The notes under the pieces: model-generated
Database searches by the model: none
The model's input: the letters and a program-made list of their open reading frames with translations, nothing else
Told to the model about the DNA's origin: nothing
Part shown: piece after piece, positions 52,525 to 62,854 of the stretch
How the letters are laid out: each line of letters starts with the position of its first letter
Numbering within the stretch: position 1 is the first letter of the stretch
Position numbers and translations under genes: made by a program
Source of the DNA: an uncultured Pelagibacteraceae bacterium
Lineage (GTDB): Bacteria; Pseudomonadota; Alphaproteobacteria; Pelagibacterales; Pelagibacteraceae
Length of the DNA: 64,000 nt
NCBI GenBank assembly: GCA_902522115.1
Contig: CABYUV010000004.1
Span: forward strand, 1-64,000
Direction of reading: 5' to 3'

Positions 52525-53094
52525 ATGAAAAAAATTTTCTTAGTGTATGGGCACTACAATGACAATTCATTTAATGCAGCAATTCGAGATGAATTCGTTA
52601 AGCAATCAAAAGTAAATGGAAATCAGGTAGATGTTGTTGATTTATATAAAGAGAAATTTAATCCTGTTTTTGCCGGTGAAGAACCTGATCAAGAAGTTTT
52701 AGATCATAGAAAAAGAATCGAAGAAAGCGATACAATTGTTTTAATTGCTCCAATTTGGAATTTTAGAATGCCAGCAATAGTTGAAGGTTGGATAGATAAA
52801 GTTTTAGCCCCACCTTGGGCGTTTAGATTTAAGCAGTTGGTTGGAAATTATGGTTATCCAATTGGAAACTTAAAAGATAAAAAGGCTATAATATTCTGCA
52901 CTTATGGTTCACCAAGATTAGCAATTACAACTTTTTTTTTAAACTTACCAATTAGAAGATTAAAAAGAGGAGTATTTCATATGTGTGGCATATATAACAT
53001 TGTCTATAGAAGATATTTTGCAGTACCCTTTGTTAGTGATGCAAAGAGACAAGAATTTTTGAATGATGTTAGAAAAACCGCTAATAATCTTTAA
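52525..53094 (+). CDS. NAD(P)H quinone oxidoreductase (flavodoxin-like fold)
   Basis: The 189-residue protein has a flavodoxin-like FMN fold of the NQO/KefF type: FLVYGHYNDNSFNAAIRDEF, VDLYKEKFNPVFAGEEPD, TIVLIAPIWNFRMPAIVEGWIDKVLAPPWAF and KKAIIFCTYGSP. It would reduce quinones or azo compounds with NAD(P)H. Its 3' end overlaps the start of the DUF4864 gene by 32 bases, an unusually long overlap. Confidence 0.85.
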   Translation: MKKIFLVYGHYNDNSFNAAIRDEFVKQSKVNGNQVDVVDLYKEKFNPVFAGEEPDQEVLDHRKRIEESDTIVLIAPIWNFRMPAIVEGWIDKVLAPPWAFRFKQLVGNYGYPIGNLKDKKAIIFCTYGSPRLAITTFFLNLPIRRLKRGVFHMCGIYNIVYRRYFAVPFVSDAKRQEFLNDVRKTANNL

Positions 53095-53539
53095 AGCTGT
53101 AATCTTATATTTTTTCTTTATCTCATTTTCTTACGCTGAATTATTAAGCCCCAATAGCACTATAAGCCCAAAAGAAGTTATTAAAATTCAATTGAGTGGG
53201 CTTCAACAAAATGATCTTGAATATAAAGATAGCGGCATTGAACAAACTTGGAAATTTGCTCACCCAAATAATAAGAGAGTAACAGGACCATTAAGCAACT
53301 TTAAGATGATGATAAAAAGCGACTCCTACGCGATGATGATTAACCACCTAAGTCACACAATCACTGAACTTGGAAGTAGTGACAAATGGGCTCAATTTGA
53401 AGTTATTATTCTTGATAAGGATAAAATTTATCACAAATTCAATTGGCAAGTCGAAAAGTATATTTCTGAGGGAACTTTGAAAGACTGTTGGTTAACCACA
53501 ATGGTATCTAGCCCAATCCCTCTGGGAAGCTCAATTTGA
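53063..53539 (+). CDS. Exported DUF4864-like protein
   Basis: The 158-residue protein starts inside the quinone reductase gene (32-base overlap), with a signal peptide MMLEKPLIIFKAVILYFFFISFSYA. The mature part resembles DUF4864: ISPKEVIKIQLSGLQQNDLEYKDSGIEQTWKFAHPNNKRVTGP, with a C-terminal WTTM-like block. The family is of unknown function. It is followed by the second DMGDH-like gene after 57 bases. Confidence 0.65.
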   Translation: MMLEKPLIIFKAVILYFFFISFSYAELLSPNSTISPKEVIKIQLSGLQQNDLEYKDSGIEQTWKFAHPNNKRVTGPLSNFKMMIKSDSYAMMINHLSHTITELGSSDKWAQFEVIILDKDKIYHKFNWQVEKYISEGTLKDCWLTTMVSSPIPLGSSI

Positions 53540-53596
53540 TTGTCCACATATACATTTTTGTTTCGTAACAATTAAAAATTTAGTAGGAATCGCAGA

Positions 53597-56029
53597 ATGA
53601 AAACAAAAACTAAAGTTGTAGTAGTTGGTGGAGGAGTTGTAGGGGTAAGTGCCCTTTATCATTTAGCAAAAAAGGGTTGGTCTGATGTTGTTCTAGTTGA
53701 AAGAAAAGAGTTAACTTCGGGATCTACTTGGCACGCAGCAGGTTTGTTGCCTTTATTTAATATGAGTTACTCTGTTGGACAACTTCATAAATATGCGGTT
53801 AATCTTTACAAAACATTAGAGGAAGAAACTGGAAAAAATGTTGGCTTTAGTGTTGTTTCAAATATTCGTCTAGCAAGCACAAAAGATAGAATGGATGAGT
53901 ACCATCAATACGCAGGCGTCGCTCGAACTATCGGAGTAGATGTTAAATTTTTGAAACCAGAACAAGTAAAAGAAATTTGGCCATTATGTCATACAGATGA
54001 TTTAGTTGGCGCAATACAACACCCTGAAGATGGGTATATTCAACCAGCAGATTTAACACAAGCATTAGCCACAGGTGCAAGAAATAGAGGAGCAGAAATT
54101 TATAGAAACACAACTGTCCTATCAATGAGGCAAACTAAAGATGGATGGATTGTGGAAACAGATAAGGGATCAATAGAGTGCACACATGTTATTTCTTGTT
54201 CTGGAAATTTTGCGAGACAAACAGGTGAAATGGTAGGATTAGATATTCCAGTAATACCTGTTGAACATCAATACATTGTTACAGAACCACATCCTGCAAT
54301 TCAAAAAAGAAAAAAAGATGGATTACCAGAAATGGGAGTCTTAAGAGATAGTGACAGCAGATGGTATATGAGGGAAGAAGCTGGAGGATTGATTTTAGGT
54401 CCTTATGAAGATGGAGCACCAGCTTGTTATGTAGAAGGTCCATCAAAAAATTCAGAATATGAATTATTTCAAGAAGACTTAGACAGATTAGCTCCACACA
54501 TTGAAGGTGCAATTCACAGAGTGCCTGCGTTTGGAGAAGTTGGAGTAAAGAAAGTTTACAATGGAGCAATCTGTTATACTCCTGATGGAAATCCAATTGT
54601 TGGTCCTGCATGGGGACTTAAAAATTTTTGGATTAATGAAGGACATAGTTTTGGAATAACAGCAGCAGGTGGTGCTGGCTGGCAATTAGCAGAGTGGATC
54701 GTTGATGGTGAACCTACAATAGATATGCTAGGAGTTGAACCAAGACGTTATGGAAACTATGCAACTAAATCTTACTTGAAAGCAAAAAATGAAGAAGCTT
54801 ATAGCCACGTATTTATTGTTCACTATCCAGATGAAGAAAGACCAGCAGCAAGACCATTAAGAACAGCCCCTTGTTATGAAAGAATGAAAAATTTAGGAGC
54901 AGTTTTTGGTCAGAAATTTGGTTGGGAAAGACCTAATTTTTTTGCAACTGATGGAATGGAGCAAAAAGATGATTGGTCATTTAGAAGATCAAAATGGTTT
55001 GATGCAATTAAAAAGGAATGTCAAAATGTAAAAGAGAATGTGGGTCTTTTAGATATGACTGCGTTTGCAAAATGTAGAATTAGGGGACCCAAAGCAGAGG
55101 AATTTTTAGATTATTTAGTTGCAAATAAACTTCCAAAAAAAATTGGAAGGATAAATCTATGTCATGCTTTGAACACTAAGGGTGGAGTGCATTCAGAGTT
55201 TACCATAATGAAAGAAGCAGAAAATAGTTATTATCTAGTTTCTGCTGGAGCAAATTTAAGATTAGACCATGATTGGATACAAAAATGGATGCCAGATGAT
55301 GGATCTGTAATATTTGAAGATCTAACAAATAGTACAGGAGTTCTGGTAGTAGCTGGTCCAAAAGCAAGACAATTAATGCAAAAGGTTTCAACAGACGATT
55401 TTTCTAATGAAAATTTCAAATGGTTGACTGCTAAAAATGTTAATATTGGATATGCTCCAGTAAATGCTATGAGAGTAAACTTTGTGGGTGAGCTTGGTTG
55501 GGAACTACATCATCCAATTGAATATCAAAACCACATTTTTGATAAATTAATGGAAGCAGGAAAAGATTTAGGAATTAAACCTTTTGGAATTAGAGCAATG
55601 AATAGTTTAAGAGTCGAAAAATCTTATAAACTAGTTGGCACAGAATTATCAATTGAATACTCACCATACGAGTCTGGTCTTGATAGATTTGTTCATCCAA
55701 ATAAAGGAAACTTTATTGGTTTAGAGGCACTTAATAAATGGAGAGAAAAAGGTTTTGATAATAAATTAGTTACTTTAGAGGTTCATAATACTAAAGACGC
55801 AGATGTGCTTGGAAATAACCCAATTTTTAAAGATGGAAAAGTTGTTGGAAGAGCAACCGGAGGTGAATTTGGTTTTAGATTAGATAAATCAATAGCACTC
55901 GCGATGGTTAAACCAGATTGTTCAAATGTGGGCGACAAATTACAAGTTGATATATTAGGTGAAATGTACGACGCTACCGTCTTAGATGAGAGTCCATACG
56001 ATTCAGAAAATAATTTATTGAGAGCTTAA
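53597..56029 (+). CDS. Dimethylglycine/sarcosine dehydrogenase-like flavoprotein, copy 2
   Basis: The 810-residue paralogue of the 43.6 kb gene has [21 protein letters not shown], the covalent-FAD motif [11 protein letters not shown] (His46), an FAO_M region and a GcvT half ([40 protein letters not shown]). The two proteins share layout but differ throughout, so they are not recent duplicates. Its stop overlaps the etfB ATG (TAATG), which strongly implies that it feeds electrons to ETF. Dimethylglycine or sarcosine are the likely substrates. Confidence 0.88.
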   Translation: MKTKTKVVVVGGGVVGVSALYHLAKKGWSDVVLVERKELTSGSTWHAAGLLPLFNMSYSVGQLHKYAVNLYKTLEEETGKNVGFSVVSNIRLASTKDRMDEYHQYAGVARTIGVDVKFLKPEQVKEIWPLCHTDDLVGAIQHPEDGYIQPADLTQALATGARNRGAEIYRNTTVLSMRQTKDGWIVETDKGSIECTHVISCSGNFARQTGEMVGLDIPVIPVEHQYIVTEPHPAIQKRKKDGLPEMGVLRDSDSRWYMREEAGGLILGPYEDGAPACYVEGPSKNSEYELFQEDLDRLAPHIEGAIHRVPAFGEVGVKKVYNGAICYTPDGNPIVGPAWGLKNFWINEGHSFGITAAGGAGWQLAEWIVDGEPTIDMLGVEPRRYGNYATKSYLKAKNEEAYSHVFIVHYPDEERPAARPLRTAPCYERMKNLGAVFGQKFGWERPNFFATDGMEQKDDWSFRRSKWFDAIKKECQNVKENVGLLDMTAFAKCRIRGPKAEEFLDYLVANKLPKKIGRINLCHALNTKGGVHSEFTIMKEAENSYYLVSAGANLRLDHDWIQKWMPDDGSVIFEDLTNSTGVLVVAGPKARQLMQKVSTDDFSNENFKWLTAKNVNIGYAPVNAMRVNFVGELGWELHHPIEYQNHIFDKLMEAGKDLGIKPFGIRAMNSLRVEKSYKLVGTELSIEYSPYESGLDRFVHPNKGNFIGLEALNKWREKGFDNKLVTLEVHNTKDADVLGNNPIFKDGKVVGRATGGEFGFRLDKSIALAMVKPDCSNVGDKLQVDILGEMYDATVLDESPYDSENNLLRA

Positions 56030-56778
56030 TGAAAATTTTAGTAGCTGTAAAAAGGGTTATTGATTACAACGTTCAAATAAGAGTTAAAGAAGACGGAACG
56101 GGTGTAGTTACTGACAACGTTAAAATGTCAACCAATCCCCCTGATGATAATGCAATAGAAGAGGCTGTAAAAATTAAAGAGGCAGGCAAAGCTACAGAAG
56201 TAGTTGCTGTAACTGTGGGGGAAGAAAAAGCTCAAGAAACAGTTAGGAAAGCTTTAGCGGTTGGTGCGGACAGAGGTATTCATGTGAAAGTCGATGGAAT
56301 TTTAGAACCACTCGCTGTTTCAAAAATTTTACAAAAAATAGTTGATAAAGAAAAACCAGATTTAGTATTTATGGGAAAACAAGCAATTGATGATGATTGT
56401 AATCAAACAGGCCAAATGTTGAGTGCTTTATTAAATTGGCCACAAGCAACATTTGCCTCTAAGATTGATGTTAAAGATAATAAATTAGAAGTAACTAGAG
56501 AAATAGATGAAGGTCTTGAAACAATTGAAATAAATGTTCCAGCTATTGTAACTTGTGATCTTAGGCTGAATGAACCAAGATATGCATCACTACCAAATAT
56601 AATGAAGGCTAAGAAAAAACCTATAGAGGAAATTGCTGCTTCTGATTTAGGCGTAGATGTATCACCAAGATTAGAACAATTAAAAGTAGAGGAACCTCCA
56701 AAAAGAAAAGCAGGTATAAAAGTAGCAAATGTTGCTGAATTAGTTCAAAAGTTAAAAAATGAGGCGAAGGTAATTTAA
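56029..56778 (+). CDS. etfB: Electron transfer flavoprotein beta subunit
   Basis: The 249-residue protein has [66 protein letters not shown] and [26 protein letters not shown], the AMP-binding and dehydrogenase-recognition blocks of EtfB. With EtfA it passes electrons from the DMGDH-like enzyme to ETF-quinone oxidoreductase. It overlaps etfA by one base. Confidence 0.95.
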   Translation: MKILVAVKRVIDYNVQIRVKEDGTGVVTDNVKMSTNPPDDNAIEEAVKIKEAGKATEVVAVTVGEEKAQETVRKALAVGADRGIHVKVDGILEPLAVSKILQKIVDKEKPDLVFMGKQAIDDDCNQTGQMLSALLNWPQATFASKIDVKDNKLEVTREIDEGLETIEINVPAIVTCDLRLNEPRYASLPNIMKAKKKPIEEIAASDLGVDVSPRLEQLKVEEPPKRKAGIKVANVAELVQKLKNEAKVI

Positions 56779-57731
56779 TGGCAGTTTTACTTATAGCGGA
56801 ACACAATAATAAAGAATTAAGACCATTTACTCTTAATGCAGCTACAGCAGCATCTCAAATTGATTCAGATGTTCATGCTGTAATTATTGGTCAAAATTCT
56901 GGAGATGCTGCAAAACAATTATCTGAACTTCCAGTAGTAAAAAAAGTATTGAGTGTAGAAGGAGCTCACTATGAAAACTTCACAGCAGAAAATTTTGCTC
57001 CAGTGATTGTTAAACTAGCAGAAAATTATTCTCACATTGTTTGTTCAGCAAATACATTTGGAAAAAATTTGATGCCACGAATTGCAGCTCATCTTGACAC
57101 ATCTCAAGTAAGTGACATCATTAAAGTAATATCACCAGATACTTTTTTAAGACCAATTTATGCTGGTAACGCTTTTGCAACAATTAAGAGTAATGATGCT
57201 AAAAAGTGCGTTACAATCAGGCCCACTTCTTTCGATCCATGTGAGAGTACAGGTGGATCAGCCCCAATTGAAAAAGTGGATGCTAGTGAAGAGTTTTCAA
57301 ATACAAAATTTATCAAAAGAGAAGAAATAAAATCTGATCGACCTGAACTTGGAACAGCAAGAATTGTTGTATCAGGTGGCAGAGGAATGCAAAGTGGGGA
57401 TAATTTTAAATTAATTACAGAAATTGCTGACAAACTAGGTGCAGCAATTGGAGCATCAAGAGCAGCAGTAGATGCTGGATACATAAGTAATGATCATCAA
57501 GTAGGTCAAACAGGAAAAGTAGTGGTGCCAGATCTATATATCGCCGTCGGAATTTCAGGTGCCATTCAGCATTTAGCAGGAATGAAGGAAAGTAAAGTTA
57601 TAGTTGCAATTAATAAAGATGGTGAAGCGCCAATTTTTAGTGTTGCAGATTATGGACTTGAAGCTGATTTATTTGAGGCACTGCCTCAGTTCATGGAAGA
57701 GCTGAACAAATTAAACACTATACAAAAATAA
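56778..57731 (+). CDS. etfA: Electron transfer flavoprotein alpha subunit
   Basis: The 317-residue subunit binds FAD through [82 protein letters not shown]. The N-terminal domain ([19 protein letters not shown]) contacts EtfB. It follows etfB by a one-base overlap and precedes the quinone oxidoreductase by 23 bases. The family is well conserved and no anomaly is seen. Confidence 0.95.
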   Translation: MAVLLIAEHNNKELRPFTLNAATAASQIDSDVHAVIIGQNSGDAAKQLSELPVVKKVLSVEGAHYENFTAENFAPVIVKLAENYSHIVCSANTFGKNLMPRIAAHLDTSQVSDIIKVISPDTFLRPIYAGNAFATIKSNDAKKCVTIRPTSFDPCESTGGSAPIEKVDASEEFSNTKFIKREEIKSDRPELGTARIVVSGGRGMQSGDNFKLITEIADKLGAAIGASRAAVDAGYISNDHQVGQTGKVVVPDLYIAVGISGAIQHLAGMKESKVIVAINKDGEAPIFSVADYGLEADLFEALPQFMEELNKLNTIQK

Positions 57732-57754
57732 TCCTTACAGTTAAAAACTAGAGT

Positions 57755-59374
57755 ATGTATAGAGAATCGATGGAATATGATGTTGTAATCATTGGTGGAG
57801 GACCATCAGGATTATCAACTGCAATAAAGTTAAAACAATTAGATCCAAATCTAAATGTTTGTTTATTAGAAAAAGCATCGGAGATTGGAGCTCATATTTT
57901 AAGTGGAAATGTATTTGAAACGCGTGCTCTAGATGAATTACTACCAAATTGGAGAGAATTAAATTCTCCAATCAAAACAAAAGTAACTAAAGAAAAATTT
58001 TTATTTTTAGGAAAAACCAAATCTTTAAGTTGGCCAACTTGGCTCCTACCTGCGGTGCAACAAAATCATAAAAATTATATTATTAGTCTTGCAAATTTAT
58101 GTAGATGGCTTGCTGAACAAGCTGAAAATTTAGGTGTAGAAATCTTTCCAGGATTTCCAGCAAGTGAAATTTTATATAACGAAGATGGATCTGTTAAAGG
58201 TGTTGCAACTCAAGATATGGGTATAGATAAAGATGGTAATAAAAAAGATAGTTTTGAACCAGGTATTGAGCTTTTAGGTAAAGTAACTGTTTTTGCCGAA
58301 GGGTGCAGAGGTCATTTAGGAAAACAATTGATTGAAAAATTTGAATTAAATAAAGGTAAAAATCCTCAACAATATGGAATTGGTTTTAAAGAAATATGGG
58401 AAATAGAGGATAAAAATCACGAAGAAGGGTTAGTTATGCATACAGCTGGATGGCCATTAGATAACAATACATATGGTGGTAGTTTTATGTATCATGCAGA
58501 AAATAAACAAGTTTTTCTGGGTTATGTAATTGGTCTAGATTACAAAAATCCACATTTATCACCTTATGATGAATTTCAGAGGTTTAAAACACATCCAGCA
58601 ATAAAAAAAATTATAGAAGGTGGAAAAAGAATTTCTTACGGTGCAAGGGCTTTAATTGAAGGTGGATTTCAAAGTTTGCCAAAAATGTTTATGCCCGGAG
58701 CTTTGTTAGTTGGTTGTGATGCTGGAACTTTAAATATGCCAAAAATTAAAGGTTCTCATACAGCGATGAAAAGTGGGATTATTGCAGCCGAAACTATTAA
58801 TGAGTACTTAAAAGAAAACAAAGATTTATCTATTTATGAGGATAAATTTAAAAATAGTTGGTTACATAAAGAGCTTTATGAAGCTCGGAATGTGAAACCT
58901 AGTTTTAGCTGGGGATTAATTTTAGGAATAATTTTCACAGGTATAGATCAAATTTTATTTAGAGGAAAACTTCCTTTTACTCTTAAACATAAACATGCTG
59001 ATCATGAAACATTAAAACCTGCAAACCAAATGCCCAAAATAGATTATCCAAAATATGACAATGTAATTACTTTTGACAAAACAAGTTCAGTGTATTTAAC
59101 AGGAACTAATCATGCAGACAATCAGCCGGTTCATTTAAAACTTAAAGATCCTGATTTACCAATAAATTATACTTTAGAAAAATTTGATGAACCTGCTCAA
59201 AGATATTGTCCTGCAGGTGTGTATGAAGTTCAAAAAGAAAATGATGTAAATAAATTTGTTATCAATTCTCAAAATTGTATTCATTGTAAAACTTGTGATA
59301 TTAAAGAACCTTCTCAAAATATAACTTGGGTTACACCAGAAGGAAGTGGTGGTCCAAGATATGGAAACATGTAA
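57755..59374 (+). CDS. etfQO: ETF-ubiquinone oxidoreductase
   Basis: The 539-residue flavoprotein has VVIIGGGPSGLSTAIKLKQLD at the N-terminus, the membrane/quinone region FEPGIELLGKV and FKTHPAIKKIIEGGKR, and the C-terminal [4Fe-4S] ligands in RYCPAGVYEV and QNCIHCKTCDIKEPSQNITWV. It passes electrons from reduced ETF to ubiquinone at the membrane. The track start at 57755 is accepted; the in-frame ATG at 57770 (MEYDVVI) is an alternative. It ends the 19-kb plus-strand directon and its stop abuts that of the convergent DUF2237 gene. Confidence 0.93.
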   Translation: MYRESMEYDVVIIGGGPSGLSTAIKLKQLDPNLNVCLLEKASEIGAHILSGNVFETRALDELLPNWRELNSPIKTKVTKEKFLFLGKTKSLSWPTWLLPAVQQNHKNYIISLANLCRWLAEQAENLGVEIFPGFPASEILYNEDGSVKGVATQDMGIDKDGNKKDSFEPGIELLGKVTVFAEGCRGHLGKQLIEKFELNKGKNPQQYGIGFKEIWEIEDKNHEEGLVMHTAGWPLDNNTYGGSFMYHAENKQVFLGYVIGLDYKNPHLSPYDEFQRFKTHPAIKKIIEGGKRISYGARALIEGGFQSLPKMFMPGALLVGCDAGTLNMPKIKGSHTAMKSGIIAAETINEYLKENKDLSIYEDKFKNSWLHKELYEARNVKPSFSWGLILGIIFTGIDQILFRGKLPFTLKHKHADHETLKPANQMPKIDYPKYDNVITFDKTSSVYLTGTNHADNQPVHLKLKDPDLPINYTLEKFDEPAQRYCPAGVYEVQKENDVNKFVINSQNCIHCKTCDIKEPSQNITWVTPEGSGGPRYGNM

Positions 59375-59749
59375 TTAAGATAAATCTATTGCAAACTTTT
59401 TTAAAGTTTCAATAGGTACATATTTAAGAGTATTTTCGTGAGTTCTTTTCAAAAATATTGGACATCCTTTACCGGCTTCAACCGCTCTTGCATACCAACT
59501 AGCACACAAACACCATCCATCTCCATCTTTTAAACCTGGAAACCCAAATTCAGGATGTGGAGTAATTAAATCGTTACCTGCTTCTTTCATCCACTCTAAG
59601 CATTCGGTAGTAACTTTAGCACAAACTGTATGAAGTCCATGATCATTCTCGTCAGTATTACAACAACCATCGCGAAACCATCCCGTTAAAGGATCATTTG
59701 AACATTCTTCCAAGTCCTCACCCAAGACATTTTTTTGTTTTTCACTCAT
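59375..59749 (-). CDS. DUF2237 family protein
   Basis: The 124-residue protein resembles DUF2237 (YbgA-like small protein): NVLGEDLEECSNDPLTGWFRDGCCNT, HTVCAKVTTECLEWMKEAGNDLITPHPEFGFPGLKDGDGWCLCASWY. It is cysteine- and tryptophan-rich with no signal peptide. It starts one base after the hisI stop on the same strand, suggesting a shared transcript. The function of the family is unknown to me. Confidence 0.8.
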   Translation of the reverse strand: MSEKQKNVLGEDLEECSNDPLTGWFRDGCCNTDENDHGLHTVCAKVTTECLEWMKEAGNDLITPHPEFGFPGLKDGDGWCLCASWYARAVEAGKGCPIFLKRTHENTLKYVPIETLKKFAIDLS

Positions 59750-60217
59750 TTAAATTTTTGTTGGATTTGGTTGTCCTTTATAAACTTCTTCTGGATCAAA
59801 TTTTTTTTCTTTTTCAAGAAATTTCATTTCAACTTTTCTTCCATTATCAATTGGCCCCATTGGAATTGATCTGTAAAAACATGATCTATATCCTACATGA
59901 CAGCTAGCCCCATCACCTATATCAACTGTTAACCAAATAGAGTCCTGGTCATCATCAATTCTAATTTCAGTAACCTTTTGGGTAAATCCACTTGTTTTAC
60001 CTTTATGCCAAATAGCTTTTCTAGATCTGCTATAATAATGTGCTTCTTTAGTTTCAATTGTTCTTTTCAGAGCTTCAACATTCATGTATCCGTGCATTAA
60101 AATATCTTTTGTTTTTGAGCACATGGTAATCACAGGAATCAATCCATCATTATCAAACTTAGGTGAAAGAAGATTTCCTTCCTCAATATCATAGATATTT
60201 TCTCTTTTTTTGAACAT
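59750..60217 (-). CDS. hisI: Phosphoribosyl-AMP cyclohydrolase
   Basis: The 155-residue HisI domain hydrolyses phosphoribosyl-AMP in histidine synthesis. It has DNDGLIPVITMCSKTKDILMHGYMNVEAL, the metal site SIWLTVDIGDGASCHVGYRSCFYR with conserved cysteines and KTSGFTQKVTEIRIDDDQDS. No HisE domain is fused. It is divergent from folE across 77 bases. Confidence 0.93.
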   Translation of the reverse strand: MFKKRENIYDIEEGNLLSPKFDNDGLIPVITMCSKTKDILMHGYMNVEALKRTIETKEAHYYSRSRKAIWHKGKTSGFTQKVTEIRIDDDQDSIWLTVDIGDGASCHVGYRSCFYRSIPMGPIDNGRKVEMKFLEKEKKFDPEEVYKGQPNPTKI

Positions 60218-60294
60218 ACGGGGTGATTATTTAGCACATATCTAAATATATTAAATATTTTTAAATTGAGGTATTTACTGTATAAAAAGTCGCT

Positions 60295-60915
60295 ATGAAA
60301 TTAGTAAAAGACACAGACAACAATAATTTAGAGACAAAAAAGATTTCTGATAAAGAAGCAGAGGAAGCTATCAGAACAATTTTGTCATGGATGGGAGAAG
60401 ATCCAAAAAGAGAGGGACTGTTGGAAACACCCAAAAGAGTTATAAAAGCATTTAAAGAATATTTTCAAGGTTATAATGAGGACGCAAAAAAAGTATTAGA
60501 TAAAACTTTTGGTGATGTAGAAGGTTATAGCGATATGGTGGTTCAAAAAAATATTTCAGTGCAAAGTCATTGTGAGCATCATATGGCTCCAATTATTGGA
60601 AAAGCACATGTTGCTTATATACCAAATGAGAGAGTTGTGGGATTGAGTAAAATTGCAAGAGTAGTTGAAATATTTTCAAAAAGATTACAAACACAAGAGA
60701 GATTAACAGTTCAGATAGCAAACAGCTTAATGGAAGCGTTAGATGCAAAAGGCGTAGCTGTTACAATAGATTCAACTCATCAGTGTATGACTATGAGGGG
60801 TATAAAAAAAGAACAAGCAACAACTGTAACTAATTTTTACTTAGGTCAATTCAAAGAAGATTTGAGTTATCAAAATAGATATTTACGATTTATCAGCACT
60901 GAGTTAAAAGACTAG
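60295..60915 (+). CDS. folE: GTP cyclohydrolase I
   Basis: The 206-residue enzyme makes 7,8-dihydroneopterin triphosphate, the first step of THF synthesis. Zinc and catalytic blocks are QSHCEHHMAPIIGKAHVAYIPNERVVGLSKIARVVEIF and STHQCMTMRGI. Its presence here suits the THF demand of the nearby demethylases. It is followed one base later by the AcuI-like gene. Confidence 0.95.
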   Translation: MKLVKDTDNNNLETKKISDKEAEEAIRTILSWMGEDPKREGLLETPKRVIKAFKEYFQGYNEDAKKVLDKTFGDVEGYSDMVVQKNISVQSHCEHHMAPIIGKAHVAYIPNERVVGLSKIARVVEIFSKRLQTQERLTVQIANSLMEALDAKGVAVTIDSTHQCMTMRGIKKEQATTVTNFYLGQFKEDLSYQNRYLRFISTELKD

Positions 60916-60916
60916 T

Positions 60917-61918
60917 GTGTCTGATCAATTCAAAGCACTGATTTTAAATCAAGAAGGTGAAAACTTCTCACGTGAAGTTAAATCAATTGATAAAAGTTTT
61001 TTAAAGCATGGAGATGTAATTGTAAAAGTCGATTATTCTGACCTTAATTTTAAAGATGGAATGATTTTAAAAAATGGTGGACGATTAGTTAAAGAATTTC
61101 CACATATTCCAGGGATAGATTTTTCAGGAAAAGTAATTGAAAGTGAAAATTCAAAATTTAAAGAAGGAGATGAGGTAATTTTAACTGGATTTAGAGTTGG
61201 AGAAATATTTTTTGGAGGATATTCACAAATTGCAAAAGTAAATGCAGATTTTTTAGTTAAAAAACCTGATAGCTTAACAAGTAAACAAGCTATGATTTTA
61301 GGTACAGCAGGTTTTACTTCGTTAATGAGTGCTTTCGCAATTCAAGCGAGGGAAAGTATTTTATTGGGAGAAAAAATAAATGATGTTTTGGTAACAGGTG
61401 CAACAGGAGGAGTTGGAAGTGTAGCAATTATGGCTTTAACTAAAATGGGATACAACGTTTCTGCTGTAACTGGTAAAGACTCAAAATCAGATTATTTAAA
61501 ATCATTGGGTGCGAAAAACGTTATAAATAGGGCTGAATTTGACAAAGATCCACGACCAATAGACAAAGGTCTATGGGATGGAGTAGTAGACACAGTTGGT
61601 GGAAAAATTTTGGCAAATGCAATTGCTCAAACAAAATCAAATGGGATAATATCAGTGTGCGGAAATGCAAACAGTAATGAACTTAATACAAATTTATTAC
61701 CGTTTATGTTGAGAGGTATTAAAGTTTGGGGCATAGACTCTGCTAATTGTAGTATAAAAAGAAGAGGTTTCATTTGGGGAGAAGCAAAAAATTTAATTGA
61801 TTTTGATTTATTGGAAAAATCGGTTTTAACAGTAAGTTTGGAGGAATTGATTGAGACTTATCCTAAAATTTTAAAAGGTGAAATTTCTGGAAGAGTATTA
61901 GTTGATTTAAATAAATAA
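60917..61918 (+). CDS. acuI: AcuI/YhdH-type acryloyl-CoA reductase
   Basis: The start codon is GTG at 60917, one base after the folE stop. The 333-residue medium-chain reductase lacks a zinc site and resembles AcuI/YhdH: HIPGIDFSGKVIES, EVILTGFRVGEIFFGGYSQIAKV, VLVTGATGGVGSVAIMALTKMG and SVCGNANSNELNTNLLPFMLRGIKVWGIDS. AcuI reduces acryloyl-CoA to propionyl-CoA in DMSP degradation and acrylate detoxification. It is coupled (TAATG) to a LysR regulator. A DddP-like gene 13 kb upstream gives a possible source of acrylate. Confidence 0.85.
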   Translation: MSDQFKALILNQEGENFSREVKSIDKSFLKHGDVIVKVDYSDLNFKDGMILKNGGRLVKEFPHIPGIDFSGKVIESENSKFKEGDEVILTGFRVGEIFFGGYSQIAKVNADFLVKKPDSLTSKQAMILGTAGFTSLMSAFAIQARESILLGEKINDVLVTGATGGVGSVAIMALTKMGYNVSAVTGKDSKSDYLKSLGAKNVINRAEFDKDPRPIDKGLWDGVVDTVGGKILANAIAQTKSNGIISVCGNANSNELNTNLLPFMLRGIKVWGIDSANCSIKRRGFIWGEAKNLIDFDLLEKSVLTVSLEELIETYPKILKGEISGRVLVDLNK

Positions 61919-62805
61919 TGGATTGGGATAAATTAAAAATTTTTCATGCTGTAGCTGAAGCAGGTAGCTTCACAAACGCTACTATTAATTTGAATCTAAG
62001 TCAATCTGCTATAAGTAGACAAATTCAATCTTTAGAACAAGATTTAAAAGTTCAATTATTTGAAAGACATGCAAGAGGATTAACTCTTACAGAGAATGGA
62101 GAGTATGTCTTTAAAACAGCTCACGAGGTTATTACAAAACTTAAAGAAGTTGAAACATCACTGGGTGATCAAAAAAGTAAACCTTCAGGAAAATTAACTA
62201 TTACGACTGTGAGAAGTTTTGGTACTCACTGGTTAACACCAAGAATTCAAGAATTTATGAGGCTAAATCCAGAAATTGAGATTGAGCTTGTTTTCGATGA
62301 TAAAGAGTTAGATTTAAGCACTCGGCAAGCAGATATTGGAATTTTCATGAGAAGACCAAAACAACTTAATTATATTCAAAAAAAATTAGTGGATATTAAA
62401 TATTATATTTATGGGTCAAGTAAATACTTGGAAAAAAACGGTATGCCCAAAACAGTTAATGATTTAAATAAACACAAATTTATTTCATTTGGAAAAGGAG
62501 CACCTTCACCAGTCTACAATCCTGATTGGGCTTTAAAAATTGGAATGCATGATGGAAAGAAAAGAAAATCAATTATGAAAGTAAATAGTGTAAGTGGATT
62601 ACTATATGGCGTTGAGTCTGGTGTAGGATTAGCTGCACTACCAGAATATTTGGTATCTAATTCTACAAACATAATCAAAGTCCTACCTAAAGTAGAGGGA
62701 CCAATAACTGAGGCACACTTCGTATACCCTCAATCACTCAAAAATACAGCTAGGGTCCAAGCTTTCAGAAACTTCCTATTCAGTAAAATAGGCGACTGGA
62801 AGTAA
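61918..62805 (+). CDS. LysR-family transcription regulator
   Basis: The 295-residue regulator has an N-terminal winged helix-turn-helix (LKIFHAVAEAGSFTNATINLNLSQSAISRQIQSLEQDLKVQLFER) and a C-terminal LysR substrate domain (LTITTVRSFGTHWLTPRIQEFMRLNPEIEIELVF). Its ATG overlaps the acuI stop. It may control acuI or a divergent gene. The effector is unknown. Confidence 0.88.
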   Translation: MDWDKLKIFHAVAEAGSFTNATINLNLSQSAISRQIQSLEQDLKVQLFERHARGLTLTENGEYVFKTAHEVITKLKEVETSLGDQKSKPSGKLTITTVRSFGTHWLTPRIQEFMRLNPEIEIELVFDDKELDLSTRQADIGIFMRRPKQLNYIQKKLVDIKYYIYGSSKYLEKNGMPKTVNDLNKHKFISFGKGAPSPVYNPDWALKIGMHDGKKRKSIMKVNSVSGLLYGVESGVGLAALPEYLVSNSTNIIKVLPKVEGPITEAHFVYPQSLKNTARVQAFRNFLFSKIGDWK

Positions 62806-62854
62806 GAATTTAGCAAAAACATATCCAAATAATACTTGTAAATTGCGACATTAT

